Notes: generated by a model from the sequence alone, not told the origin. 11,281 nt of DNA from Pseudomonadota bacterium (GCA_023445495.1 JAEXLC010000300.1:1-11281), one strand, 5' to 3'; positions 1 to 7,340 are shown, numbered from the stretch's first letter. Program-made: numbers and translations.

Positions 1-41
1 GGCATCCGGGCTACCGCCGGTATGACGTATCCGGCCCCCCC

Positions 42-2027
42 CTAGGGCTTCGCCGGCAGCCCCAGTGCCGTCCGCAGGAAGCTGTCGCTCTTGTCGAGCA
101 TCTGCACACGCGCCTTGTCGTCGTCGAGCTGGTGGTCGAGGCCCTTGAACTCGACCAGCTCCACCGGCTTGCCCGCGCTGCGCAGCCGGCTGGCCATCAT
201 CCGCGATTCGCCGATGCCGACGTTCAGGTCCAGGTCGCCATGGAACATCAGCACCGGCGCCTTGATCTTCTGGACGTTCTGCGCGGGTGATCCTTCCTTC
301 ACATGCGCACCCGTGCCGATGAACTTGCTGACGATATTGTAGCTGGTGAAGCCCTGCGCCTCGGACCGCAGCGTCTCCAGGTCGGTCACCGGCGCGATCG
401 CCACGATCGCCTTGAACAGGTCGGGGTCGAGCACCGGGCTCTGCAGCGCCGCATAGCCGCCATAGGACCAGCCGACGATCGCCAGCTTGCCCGGCGCGGC
501 GATGCCCTGCTTCTCCAGCCAGCGCCCGCCATCGTTCACATCGCCGATCGCGATCCGCCAGGACTGGAAGCCGTTCTTCTGGAACCAGCCATCGCCATAG
601 CCGGTCGATCCGCGGAAATTGGGCTGGAGCACGGCGAAGCCGCGCGCAGCATAGAATTGCGCCAGCCAGTCGAAGCCCCATTCGTCGCGCGAGCCCGGCC
701 CGCCATGCGGCATCACGATCGCGGGCAGGTTCTTGCCGTCGCTGCCCGCCGGCAGCGTCAGATAGCCCGGGATCTGGGTGCCGTCGGCGGCGGGGAAGGT
801 CACCGGCTTGACCGGCGCCAGCTTCGTCTCGGCCAGCGGCGGACGCAGCGGCATGACCTCGCCCAGCTGCTTGCTGGTCTTGTCGTACAGATAATAGGTG
901 CCGGGATCGGTGTCGCCGCCGGCGAACAGCAGCAGCTTCTTCTCGTCGGCGCTGGCATCGATGAAGGTCACCAGCGGCTTGCCGGGCAGGGCCTTGCCCA
1001 GCGCGTTGCGCAGCTTCTGCAGCTCGGGATCGAAGAACTCGGTGGTCCGCTTGTCGGTGGCATAGCTCACGCCCACCACGCGGCGCTGCCGCCCGATCCG
1101 CACCAGCCCGTCGACATCCACCTGGGGATGCGCGAACACCAGCTTGCGGGTCAGCGTGCCGTCCAGCGCGATGCTGTACAGCGCGGATCGCCCGTCCTTC
1201 TCGTCAAAGCCGTAGACGACATTGGCATCGCGATCGACGGCATAGGGATTGAAGCCCGAATAGCCGCCCCCGCCATCGCTCACCAGGTCGCCCAGCTTCT
1301 TCCAGTCGCGGTCGCCGGCGGTGCGATACTGATAGCTGTAATTGCCGGTCAGCATGCCTTCGTTGCGCGCCTGGGCGAAGCCGATGATGCGCACATTGCC
1401 ATGGCCGTCGCTGATATATTCGTTCGCGCCCCCGCGCGGCGATTCGACCAGCTTGCGCTTCAGCGTGGTCGCATCGACCAGCTCCACCGCCAGCCCCTCG
1501 CGCGCGTTCGCCACATGGCTGCCGGTCGAATATTCGGGCACGAACTCGCGCGTCATCAGCACCGATCCGTTCGATCCGTCCGGGCCCCAGTCGATGATGT
1601 CGCCGCCGGACTGGATGATGTCCAGCGCGGTTGCGCTGTCGCGCTGGCTCAGCAGCTTCAGGTCCGATCCGTCGGCGTTTAGCGACACCATCCGGGTGAA
1701 GGCCAGCTTCTTGTCGAGCTTCCCGATCATGTAGATGTTGCACACGAGCCGTGTCGTGCTGGCCCAGCGGCAGCTGGTGATCTGGTCGGGATCGCCGCTC
1801 GAATTCAGGACCATCTTCGATTCGCCCGTCTCCAGGTTCGCCACCATCAGCGCGTCGCCCCGCCCGGAAACGGGCTGGAGCATCGCCACCTGGGTGCCGT
1901 CCGGTGACAGGCTGATCTGCTGGATGAATTCCCGCGCGCCGAATTTGCGCGCGTCCTCGCTCTGGGCAAGGGCAATGGCCGGCATGGCCGATGCGGCAAG
2001 CATCGCCGCACGAACGATAGTCTTCAT
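42..2027 (-). CDS. Secreted S9 family (prolyl oligopeptidase-like) serine peptidase
   Basis: A 661-residue serine peptidase of the S9 family, likely cleaving short peptides in the periplasm or outside the cell. Residues 1-21 form a Sec signal peptide (KTIVR, a hydrophobic stretch, then AIALA before Gln22). Roughly residues 25-400 are irregular beta-rich sequence with repeated 'SPDG/DASADEKKLLLF' blades, as expected for the N-terminal beta-propeller. The alpha/beta-hydrolase domain follows (about 400-655) with an HGGPGSRD oxyanion-type segment. The nucleophile elbow is GWSYGGY with Ser521, the acid is Asp600 in HGDLD, and the base is His632 in GLDHQ, so the triad is complete. Length fits S9 enzymes of the acylaminoacyl-peptidase/dipeptidyl-peptidase type. 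The ATG start is supported by a G-rich ribosome site at 2031-2036. The gene seems to stand alone. Substrate specificity cannot be told from sequence; family and secretion are confident. Confidence 0.93.
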   Translation of the reverse strand: MKTIVRAAMLAASAMPAIALAQSEDARKFGAREFIQQISLSPDGTQVAMLQPVSGRGDALMVANLETGESKMVLNSSGDPDQITSCRWASTTRLVCNIYMIGKLDKKLAFTRMVSLNADGSDLKLLSQRDSATALDIIQSGGDIIDWGPDGSNGSVLMTREFVPEYSTGSHVANAREGLAVELVDATTLKRKLVESPRGGANEYISDGHGNVRIIGFAQARNEGMLTGNYSYQYRTAGDRDWKKLGDLVSDGGGGYSGFNPYAVDRDANVVYGFDEKDGRSALYSIALDGTLTRKLVFAHPQVDVDGLVRIGRQRRVVGVSYATDKRTTEFFDPELQKLRNALGKALPGKPLVTFIDASADEKKLLLFAGGDTDPGTYYLYDKTSKQLGEVMPLRPPLAETKLAPVKPVTFPAADGTQIPGYLTLPAGSDGKNLPAIVMPHGGPGSRDEWGFDWLAQFYAARGFAVLQPNFRGSTGYGDGWFQKNGFQSWRIAIGDVNDGGRWLEKQGIAAPGKLAIVGWSYGGYAALQSPVLDPDLFKAIVAIAPVTDLETLRSEAQGFTSYNIVSKFIGTGAHVKEGSPAQNVQKIKAPVLMFHGDLDLNVGIGESRMMASRLRSAGKPVELVEFKGLDHQLDDDKARVQMLDKSDSFLRTALGLPAKP

Positions 2028-2362
2028 GATCCCCCCGATAGTCGAACCGCCAGCCTAGCCGGTGCGCGGCCATTGGCAATCGCGCGATGGAACCGGGCCG
2101 GTGCGGAAGCGGGCCGGGCGGCAGGCCCGGCGGATCTACTCAATCTGGCGGAAAACCGTACGGATCGCGCCAGAATTGACCCATTTCGGCGCCACCTGCC
2201 CTGACGCGATCGTTCGGCTCCTGTAACAAATCCGCAAAACAGGGCCTCGGGTCGCATGAGGCCGCACCGCATCGCGCCAATCGGCGTCGGGGGTGCTCTT
2301 GCTGCGCGCGTCGTGGGTTCCGGGGGAACCGCGGCCTGCGCCAGAGTCCGGGGGGACTTGTC
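2028..2362. other. Gene-free divergent intergenic region
   Basis: This 335-bp stretch lies between the start of the minus-strand S9 gene and the TTG start of the plus-strand uncharacterised gene. It should carry promoters for both. Besides the candidate S9 promoter I see a TTGACC at 2176-2181 with no acceptable -10 at 16-18 bp, and a small hairpin at 2316-2330 (GGTTCC, 3-nt loop, GGAACC) about 30 bp before the downstream start. In the downstream gene's frame I traced back to about 2219 without meeting a stop, so that protein could start earlier at a non-ATG codon, although no ATG or strong ribosome site is there. I see no RNA gene or pseudogene. Confidence 0.5.
2052..2079 (-). promoter_or_regulatory. 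Candidate sigma70-type promoter of the S9 peptidase gene
   Basis: Read on the minus strand, TTGCCA (2074-2079) matches the -35 consensus in five of six positions. It is followed after 16 bp by TAGGCT (2052-2057), a weak -10 match. This places a transcription start about 15-20 bp before the ribosome site of the S9 gene. It is a consensus match only, in GC-rich DNA where chance matches occur. Confidence 0.3.
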
Positions 2363-3079
2363 TTGGGATTGCTTCATCGGGACGTCGGTCTCGATCATCC
2401 GGCGCTGGAAACGCTGCTCGCCCGGCTCGGCACCGCCGAAGCCGTCGCGGTGCCGCGCTATCCGATGCCCGGCAGCCGCCGGGGGCGCTGCTACTGGAAC
2501 GTGCGCGATCAGGTGCGGCTGCAGGCCGGCGCCTGCGTCTTCGGCTGGATGCTGGTCGAGATACCCGGCATCGCGCTGTTCGGCTGGCACCATGCGGTGT
2601 GGCGCGCACCTTCGGGCCAGCTTTCCGACATCTCGCCGCATCCGGTCAGCGGCTGGGGCGTGGGCGTCACCAGCTTCGCGTTCGATCCGGTCCAGGATCA
2701 TGCGCTCGATTGGCCGCCCAACATGCCGCAGCAGTTCGTGCCGCTGCTCCGTGCCGATCCGCTCGATCGCTTCATCGCCAACGAAGCGGAGGTCCACACC
2801 CTGCGCCAGCGCTACCGCGATGCCGAGCGGCAGATCCCTTCCGCCACCTGCTTCGACGGCGAGCGGGATCTGATCGTCCATGTCGAGACGGTGGCGGACA
2901 TCGCCCGGCTCAAGAAGCTCGAGCGCCGCTATCTCCCCCGCATCCGCGCCGCCGAGGCCCGCCGCGACGCGCTGATCCCGGCGCTCACCCGCCTCCAGCA
3001 TGCGATGCTCGACCGCCTCGCCCACGCCGAGGTCGCCGCCGACCTGGCATCCGACGTGCTGCGCGCGGTGGGGGGATGA
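2363..3079 (+). CDS. Uncharacterised protein with Cys/His/Asp core and helical C-terminus
   Basis: I do not recognise a named family. The protein is 238 residues with no signal peptide or membrane segment, so it is probably cytoplasmic. Codon use matches its neighbours (mostly G or C at third positions), which supports a real gene. Residues 33-94 look like a compact fold: GRCYWNV (Cys43 at the start of a predicted helix), a beta-rich GWMLVEIPGIALFGW run, HHAVW (His76/His77), then LSDISPHP (Asp89). A Cys, then His, then Asp in this spacing resembles transglutaminase-like (papain-like) folds, but this is inference. Residues 165-225 are charged heptad-like helix, possibly a coiled coil. Start choice: TTG at 2363 has GGGGGA at 2351-2356 six bases upstream; TTG 2369 is an alternative, and no ATG gives a full-length protein. 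It is convergent with the CE15 gene, with palindromic repeats just after the stop. Confidence 0.72.
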   Translation: MGLLHRDVGLDHPALETLLARLGTAEAVAVPRYPMPGSRRGRCYWNVRDQVRLQAGACVFGWMLVEIPGIALFGWHHAVWRAPSGQLSDISPHPVSGWGVGVTSFAFDPVQDHALDWPPNMPQQFVPLLRADPLDRFIANEAEVHTLRQRYRDAERQIPSATCFDGERDLIVHVETVADIARLKKLERRYLPRIRAAEARRDALIPALTRLQHAMLDRLAHAEVAADLASDVLRAVGG

Positions 3080-3084
3080 TCGTC

Positions 3085-3104
3085 ATCCCGGCGAAAGCCG
3101 GGAT
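3085..3104. repeat. REP-like short palindrome with GAAA loop
   Basis: The sequence AT-CCCGGC-GAAA-GCCGGG-AT forms a perfect 8-bp stem with a GAAA tetraloop, beginning six bases after the stop of the 238-residue gene. From memory, palindromes of this type are frequent between genes in sphingomonads and related alphaproteobacteria. No U-run follows, so it is not a classical intrinsic terminator, though it could protect a 3' end or slow polymerase. Confidence 0.75.
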
Positions 3105-3137
3105 CTCAGGCGAAGGCGCTGAGCGTGTGTTCAGCAG

Positions 3138-3235
3138 TTCCCCGGCGAAGGCCGGGGCCCAGTTTCGGCACAGTATCGATGGCGCCGGAGCCTCTCGAAT
3201 GACATTGCAACTGGGCCCCGGCCTTCGCCGGGGAA
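3138..3235. repeat. Inverted pair of REP-like palindromes (27-bp perfect arms)
   Basis: The arm at 3138-3164 is the exact reverse complement of the arm at 3209-3235, a perfect 27-bp inverted repeat with a 44-bp spacer (3165-3208). Each arm is itself a hairpin, CCCCGGC-GAAG-GCCGGGG on the left and its complement on the right, flanked by GCCCAGTT/AACTGGGC. RNA from either strand could fold as one long hairpin or as two small ones. The pair sits between two convergent genes, where it may separate their transcripts. The layout resembles paired REP units (BIME-like) of the kind moved by RAYT-type transposases; no transposase is in the window. Confidence 0.85.
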
Positions 3236-3261
3236 CCGGGAGGGCGTGTAAAGGCCGGCCC

Positions 3262-4581
3262 TCACCGCCCCAATTCCCTTACCGCGAAATCGATGAACGT
3301 CGGCCAGTTATCCCGGTTGTTATGCCCGCCGCGATGCTGGCGAAACGCCAGGTCGCCGCCGGTCACCGGCGTCAGCTCGGGCGGGAACGCGCGCGCGCTC
3401 AGCCCCTTGGCCCCGCGCACTTCCCAGGCCGGCGATGCCGCCACCGCCGCCAGGAAGCTGCCCTTGGGATCGACCCAGCCATCGCCGGTATCGACGGTGC
3501 CCGCGCCTAGGAACAGCGGCCGCGGCGCCGAAAGCGCGATCAGCATATGCGCGTCCACCGGCAAATCGAACTCGGTCTTCGGGCCGGCATATTTCAGGAA
3601 ATTGCCGGCGAACCAGTGATACTCGCCCCCGGCCGCCAGGTTGCCCATCCGCTCGCCGAAGTTCCGCCGGTAAAGCGCCGCGCCGCCCGCGCCCGAGGAG
3701 CCGACAAAGCCGATCGCGAAGTGCGGGTCATAGGCCATGGCGACCAGCGCCGCCTTGCCATAGCGCGACAGGCCCTCGATCCCGATCCGGCGCGCGTCAA
3801 TTTTCGCGTCCGAAGCGAGCGCCTCGCGCGCCCGGCTCGCGCCCCAGGCCCAGGCGCGCAGCACGCCCCAGTCCTCGGGGCCGCGCGGGCGGCCTTTGAG
3901 CGAGATGCCGATCACCCCGGTCTTCAGCTCCCCGCCATTGTCCGCCTGGATCGAATTCGCCACCACCACGGCATAGCCCCAGCCGCGTTTGAGCAGCTGT
4001 TCGGTATAGGGCGGGCCGGGGTCGGCGGGGCGCGGCGGCCCGGGGAATTTGAAGCCCTCGGGGAAGCCGAAGCTCAGCATCACCGGCACCCGTTCGGGGC
4101 GGTCGGGCAGCGTGTAGCGTACGCTTATGCGCGCGGATGCTTGCGGGGCGTCCCGATTGTCCGCCACGCCTTCCAGCCAGCGCCTGGTCACCGGAATCCC
4201 GGCTTCGCTGGCCTTTTCCTCGCGCAGCAGATTCCACGTTATTTTCGGGGCGGTTAGCGGCACCCGGCCGTAGATCTCGCGGTCGAAGATCTCGACGATC
4301 TCGCGGCGGCGGCGGTCCCAGTCCTTGCTGTTGTTCACCCGCCGGCCGTCGTTGAGACGCATCAGACTCGGAAGTTCAGGCGTGCCCGCTTTCGCCTCGT
4401 CATAGTTCGCCGCATTGGGCGCGTCCGGATTGAAACCATCTGCGCCGGCACGGATTTCCTTGATCCCCAGCCGGTCGAGCATCGCCTGCCGGTCGGCATT
4501 GGCGGCGCTATAGTCCTGCTGCTGCGCGGTCGCGGGCAGGGCGAGCGCCAATATCGGCGCACAGAGCGTCCACAACCGCAT
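3262..4581 (-). CDS. Secreted CE15 family glucuronoyl esterase-like protein
   Basis: A 439-residue alpha/beta hydrolase resembling carbohydrate esterase family 15. This family cleaves esters between (4-O-methyl-)glucuronic acid on xylan and lignin alcohols. Residues 1-19 are a Sec signal (LWTLCAPILALALPATA, then Gln20), so it works in the periplasm or outside. The nucleophile motif is GLSRYGKAAL with Ser272, Arg273 and Lys276, the CE15 G-x-S-R-x-G-K signature. SGAGGAALYRRNFGE (296-310) and ALSAPRPLFLGAG are further family blocks. His420 in HRGGHNNRDNW is the likely base. The acid normally found 23 residues after the serine is Ser295 here; Asp364 or Asp367 in VDTGDGWVDPKG probably replaces it. 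Start: ATG at 4581 has AGGAGGGG on the minus strand about 4-11 bases upstream. The frame stays open further upstream only because it is antisense to the M28 gene. Expressed divergently from that peptidase. Confidence 0.88.
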   Translation of the reverse strand: MRLWTLCAPILALALPATAQQQDYSAANADRQAMLDRLGIKEIRAGADGFNPDAPNAANYDEAKAGTPELPSLMRLNDGRRVNNSKDWDRRRREIVEIFDREIYGRVPLTAPKITWNLLREEKASEAGIPVTRRWLEGVADNRDAPQASARISVRYTLPDRPERVPVMLSFGFPEGFKFPGPPRPADPGPPYTEQLLKRGWGYAVVVANSIQADNGGELKTGVIGISLKGRPRGPEDWGVLRAWAWGASRAREALASDAKIDARRIGIEGLSRYGKAALVAMAYDPHFAIGFVGSSGAGGAALYRRNFGERMGNLAAGGEYHWFAGNFLKYAGPKTEFDLPVDAHMLIALSAPRPLFLGAGTVDTGDGWVDPKGSFLAAVAASPAWEVRGAKGLSARAFPPELTPVTGGDLAFRQHRGGHNNRDNWPTFIDFAVRELGR

Positions 4582-4680
4582 CGCATCCCCTCCTATGTTA
4601 TCGCTACCAAGCTGCCTCGCATTGCGAACCCGCGCAACCCTTGCCAACATCGGCGTACGAAGTTCTGTTTGGGGGTATCC
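4582..4680. promoter_or_regulatory. Divergent intergenic region with both ribosome binding sites
   Basis: These 99 bp must hold the promoters of both the CE15 gene (minus) and the M28 gene (plus). On the minus strand AGGAGGGG (about 4586-4593) is a strong ribosome site for the ATG at 4581; the ATG at 4586 is out of frame and too close to the site. On the plus strand GGGGG (4671-4675) lies five bases before the ATG at 4681. A TTGCCA at 4641-4646 could be a -35 for the M28 gene, but the hexamer at proper spacing (TTCTGT) is poor. I see no clear operator palindrome. Confidence 0.5.
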
Positions 4681-6300
4681 ATGCGCCATCTGCTCACCGT
4701 CGCCCTGCTGCTGTCCGGCACCGCGGCCAATGCCCAGACCATCCCGGTCGAGACGATGAAGGAGGTGACGCAGGTCCTGTCCTCCGACGCCTATGAGGGC
4801 CGCGCGCCGACCACCCCGGCCGAAGACAAGACGATCGCCTATATCGTCCAACGCTTTGAAAAGGCGGGCCTCAAGCCGGGCAACAAGGGAAGCTGGACCC
4901 AGGATGTGCCGCTGGTCGAGATCACCGCGCAGAACGTCCAGCCCCTGGTCTTCACTGGCGGCTCGGCGCCGGTCTCGCTCGACTATCGCAAGGACATGGT
5001 CATCGCCACCTACCGCGTGGTCCCCAAGGTCGCGATCAAGGATAGCGACGTCGTCTTTGTCGGCTATGGCATCAACGCCCCCGAACGCGGCTGGAACGAC
5101 TATGCCGGTCTGGACGTGAAAGGGAAGACGGTCGTCATCCTGGTCAACGATCCCGACTATAAAACCCCGGAAACCAAGGGTTTGTTCGACGGCAAGGCGA
5201 TGACCTACTATGGCCGCTGGACCTACAAGTTCGAGGAAGCGGCCCGGCAGGGCGCGGCCGCCGCGATCATCGTCCACGACACCTATCCGGCCGCCTATCC
5301 CTGGGGCGTGGTCCAGTCCTCCTGGACCGGCCCCCAGCTCGAGCAGGACACGCCGGGCGACCATATGGACCAGAGCCAGGCGATCGGCTGGATGCAGCTC
5401 GACAAGGCCAAGGCCCTGTTCGCCGCCGCCGGCAAGGACTTCGATGCCCTCTCGGCAGCGGCGGAGAAGAAGGGCTTCAAGGCGGTGCCGCTCGGCGTAA
5501 AGGCCTCTGTCGGCTGGGAAAACACGATCAAGCGCCAGGCATCGAAGAACGTCGTCGGCGTGCTGCCGGGCTCGGCGAAGCCTGACGAGGTCGTGCTCTA
5601 CTCGGCGCATTGGGACCATCTCGGCCGCTGCGACGCGGTGAATGGCGACGACATCTGCAACGGCGCGGTCGACAATGCTTCGGGCATCGGCGGCCTCGTC
5701 GCCCTTGCCGAAGCCCATGCCAAGGCCGGCCCGGCGAAGCGCAGCCTGGTCTTCCTGGCGGTCACTGCCGAGGAATCGGGCCTGCTCGGCAGCAAGTTTT
5801 ACGCCGAGAACCCGGTCTATCCGCTCGCCAGGACGGTGGGCGGGGTGAACATGGATTCCCTGAATGTCATTGGAAAGACGAAGGATTTCGTGATCGCCGG
5901 CGCCGGCAAGTCCGAGCTTGAGGATCTGGTGAAGCCCTTCGTCGCGGCCGAGGGCCGGGTGATCCTCCCCGAAGCCCGGCCCGAGGCGGGCGGCTATTAT
6001 CGCTCCGATCATTTCAGCTTCGCCAAGCTCGGCGTGCCGATGCTCTATGGCGAGAGCGGCGACGATCTGGTCGTGGGCGGCAAGGAAGCCGGGGAGAAGG
6101 CCGCGAAGGACTATACCCAGAACCGCTATCACAAGCCCCAGGACGAATATAACCCGGCCTGGGACTGGAGCGGCGCGGCTTCGGACCTCAACATCTATTA
6201 CGGCCTCGGCCGCCAGCTCGCCGAGGGCAGCGCCTGGCCGAACTGGTACAAGACCGCCGAATTCCGCGCGGTTCGCGACAAGTCTCGCGCCGGACAGTGA
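4681..6300 (+). CDS. Secreted M28 family zinc aminopeptidase with PA domain
   Basis: A 539-residue metallopeptidase that should remove N-terminal residues from peptides using two zinc ions. Residues 1-18 are a Sec signal (RHLLTVALLLSGTAANA, then Gln19). A PA-type insert covers about residues 100-270, including VVFVGYGINAPERGWNDYAGLDVKGK and a region likely to cap the active site. The M28 ligand set is complete and in order: His310 and Asp312 in HWDHLG, bridging Asp331 in DNASGIGG, catalytic Glu364 with Glu365 in TAEESGLLG, Asp392 in NMDSL, and His444 in RSDHFSF. The NRYHKPQDEY segment near the end is also typical. I chose the ATG at 4681, with a G-run five bases upstream and an intact signal peptide, over the in-frame TTG at 4669, which only adds four residues. 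The next gene starts 19 bases after the stop, so the two are probably co-transcribed. The exact amino-acid preference is unknown. Confidence 0.93.
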   Translation: MRHLLTVALLLSGTAANAQTIPVETMKEVTQVLSSDAYEGRAPTTPAEDKTIAYIVQRFEKAGLKPGNKGSWTQDVPLVEITAQNVQPLVFTGGSAPVSLDYRKDMVIATYRVVPKVAIKDSDVVFVGYGINAPERGWNDYAGLDVKGKTVVILVNDPDYKTPETKGLFDGKAMTYYGRWTYKFEEAARQGAAAAIIVHDTYPAAYPWGVVQSSWTGPQLEQDTPGDHMDQSQAIGWMQLDKAKALFAAAGKDFDALSAAAEKKGFKAVPLGVKASVGWENTIKRQASKNVVGVLPGSAKPDEVVLYSAHWDHLGRCDAVNGDDICNGAVDNASGIGGLVALAEAHAKAGPAKRSLVFLAVTAEESGLLGSKFYAENPVYPLARTVGGVNMDSLNVIGKTKDFVIAGAGKSELEDLVKPFVAAEGRVILPEARPEAGGYYRSDHFSFAKLGVPMLYGESGDDLVVGGKEAGEKAAKDYTQNRYHKPQDEYNPAWDWSGAASDLNIYYGLGRQLAEGSAWPNWYKTAEFRAVRDKSRAGQ

Positions 6301-6319
6301 ACGGGATTATGGGGGCGGA

Positions 6320-7297
6320 ATGACGATTCCGCTCCCCCCCAAGCCCGAATGGGCGCACCACCACGCCGTGTGGATCGGCTTCCCCAGCCATCCCGAACTC
6401 TGGCTCGACGATCTCGCCTCCGCGCGCCTCGAAGTCGCCGCCTTCGCCAAGGCGGTGCATGCCGAGGGCAAGGGCGAGCAGGTGATCCTGGTCGCCGCCA
6501 ACGAGGAATCCGCCAAGGCTGCCCGTACCTTGGCGGGAAATGCCGCCAAGGTCGTGATCGAGCCGTTCGGCGACATCTGGCTGCGCGACACCGCCGCGAT
6601 CATCGGCGGAAACGGCACCGCGCACGACTTCCGGTTCAACGGCTGGGGCGGCAAGTATGATCTCGAGGGCGACGACGATATCGGCCACCGCCTCGCCGAG
6701 CGCGCGCAGATGAACGTCGAGGATCACGCCTGGGTGCTCGAAGGCGGCGCGATCGACGGCGACGGCACCGGGCTGGTGGTCACCACCGAGCAGTGCCTGC
6801 TCAACCGCAATCGCAATCCGCAACTCAGCAAGGCCGAGGTCGAGGAGATGCTGCTCAAGGACCTGGGCTATACCCAGGTGCTGTGGCTCGGCGACGGCCT
6901 GCTCAACGACCATACCGACGGCCATGTCGACAACCTCGCGCGTTTCATCGGTCCCAACCGGCTGCTGATCCCCGAAGGCGCCGAGAACGATCCCAACTGG
7001 CGCATCTACCAGGACGCCGCCGCCCGCGCCGAAGCGGCGGGCGTCGAAGTGGTCCGCTTCCCCTCGCCGGGCCGCGTGCTCAACGAGGATGAGGAGATCA
7101 TCCCGGCGAGCTACATGAACTTCTATATCGGCAATGCCGCGGTGGTGGTGCCGCTCTACGGCCAGGAGAATGACGTGGCGGCGGTGGACAAGCTCGCCGA
7201 GCTGTTCCCCGGCCGCGCGATCATCGGCCAGCGCGCCGACCATATCCTGACCGGCGGCGGCAGCTTCCACTGCATCAGCCAGCAGATCCCGGCGTAA
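6320..7297 (+). CDS. Agmatine deiminase family protein
   Basis: A 325-residue guanidino-group deiminase. Characterised relatives convert agmatine to N-carbamoylputrescine and ammonia on the way to putrescine, or act on peptidyl-arginine. It has no signal peptide, so a cytoplasmic agmatine role is the better guess. Visible motifs: FGDIWLRDTA (Asp85, Arg89, catalytic Asp90), VLEGGAID (Glu141), HTDGHVDN (His202 and Asp204 as the H-x-D of the fold), and GGGSFHCISQQ with nucleophile Cys318 near the C-terminus. All catalytic residues are present. The length is somewhat under that of plant and Pseudomonas AguA, consistent with compact bacterial members. The ATG at 6320 follows GGGGGCGGA directly. 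The frame is open further upstream, but only through the M28 coding sequence. It follows the M28 gene by 19 bases, suggesting an operon. No aguB (N-carbamoylputrescine amidase) is adjacent, so the pathway is not completed here. Confidence 0.9.
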   Translation: MTIPLPPKPEWAHHHAVWIGFPSHPELWLDDLASARLEVAAFAKAVHAEGKGEQVILVAANEESAKAARTLAGNAAKVVIEPFGDIWLRDTAAIIGGNGTAHDFRFNGWGGKYDLEGDDDIGHRLAERAQMNVEDHAWVLEGGAIDGDGTGLVVTTEQCLLNRNRNPQLSKAEVEEMLLKDLGYTQVLWLGDGLLNDHTDGHVDNLARFIGPNRLLIPEGAENDPNWRIYQDAAARAEAAGVEVVRFPSPGRVLNEDEEIIPASYMNFYIGNAAVVVPLYGQENDVAAVDKLAELFPGRAIIGQRADHILTGGGSFHCISQQIPA

Positions 7298-7305
7298 GGC
7301 GAATA

Positions 7306-7331
7306 CCCTCTCCCGCTTTTGCGGGAGAGGG
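7306..7331. terminator. Bidirectional hairpin between convergent genes
   Basis: CCCTCTCCCGC-TTTT-GCGGGAGAGGG is a perfect 11-bp stem with a four-base loop, eight bases after the stop of the deiminase gene and nine bases before the stop of the convergent PQQ dehydrogenase gene. Its place and strength fit a shared transcription end. No T-run follows on either strand, so release may be Rho-aided, or the hairpin may mainly guard 3' ends. It is also the kind of palindrome that recurs between genes in such genomes. Confidence 0.65.
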
Positions 7332-7340
7332 ACTTGGGAT

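Noticed and set aside
303..1682. Long plus-strand ORF antisense to the S9 peptidase.
   Set aside because: Composition rich in Arg, Ala, His and Gln with no domain; the complementary strand has a complete catalytic triad.
3081..3235. Possible CRISPR-like or phage attachment site because of repeated CCCGGC/GCCGGG units.
   Set aside because: The units are palindromic and inverted, not direct repeats with regular spacers, and there are no cas or integrase genes.
4597..4602. GATAAC on the minus strand as a -10 box for the CE15 gene.
   Set aside because: It would start transcription inside the ribosome site, and no -35 box sits at 16-18 bp.
4582..6132. The minus-strand reading frame of the CE15 gene stays open for about 1.5 kb further upstream, giving a 956-residue ORF.
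   Set aside because: The extra part is antisense to the M28 gene and has the His/Asp/Arg/Gly-rich composition of a GC-rich shadow frame. The strong ribosome site and signal peptide at 4581 set the true start.
4681..6300. Idea that the M28 protein is a glutaminyl cyclase, since cyclases share this fold.
   Set aside because: The complete five-ligand set with a Glu-Glu pair plus a PA-type insert fits a two-zinc aminopeptidase better.
6047..6319. Upstream extension of the agmatine deiminase frame.
   Set aside because: It overlaps the conserved M28 C-terminal sequence in another frame and is Arg/Ser/Thr-rich. The deiminase family begins near MTIPLPPKPEW at 6320.
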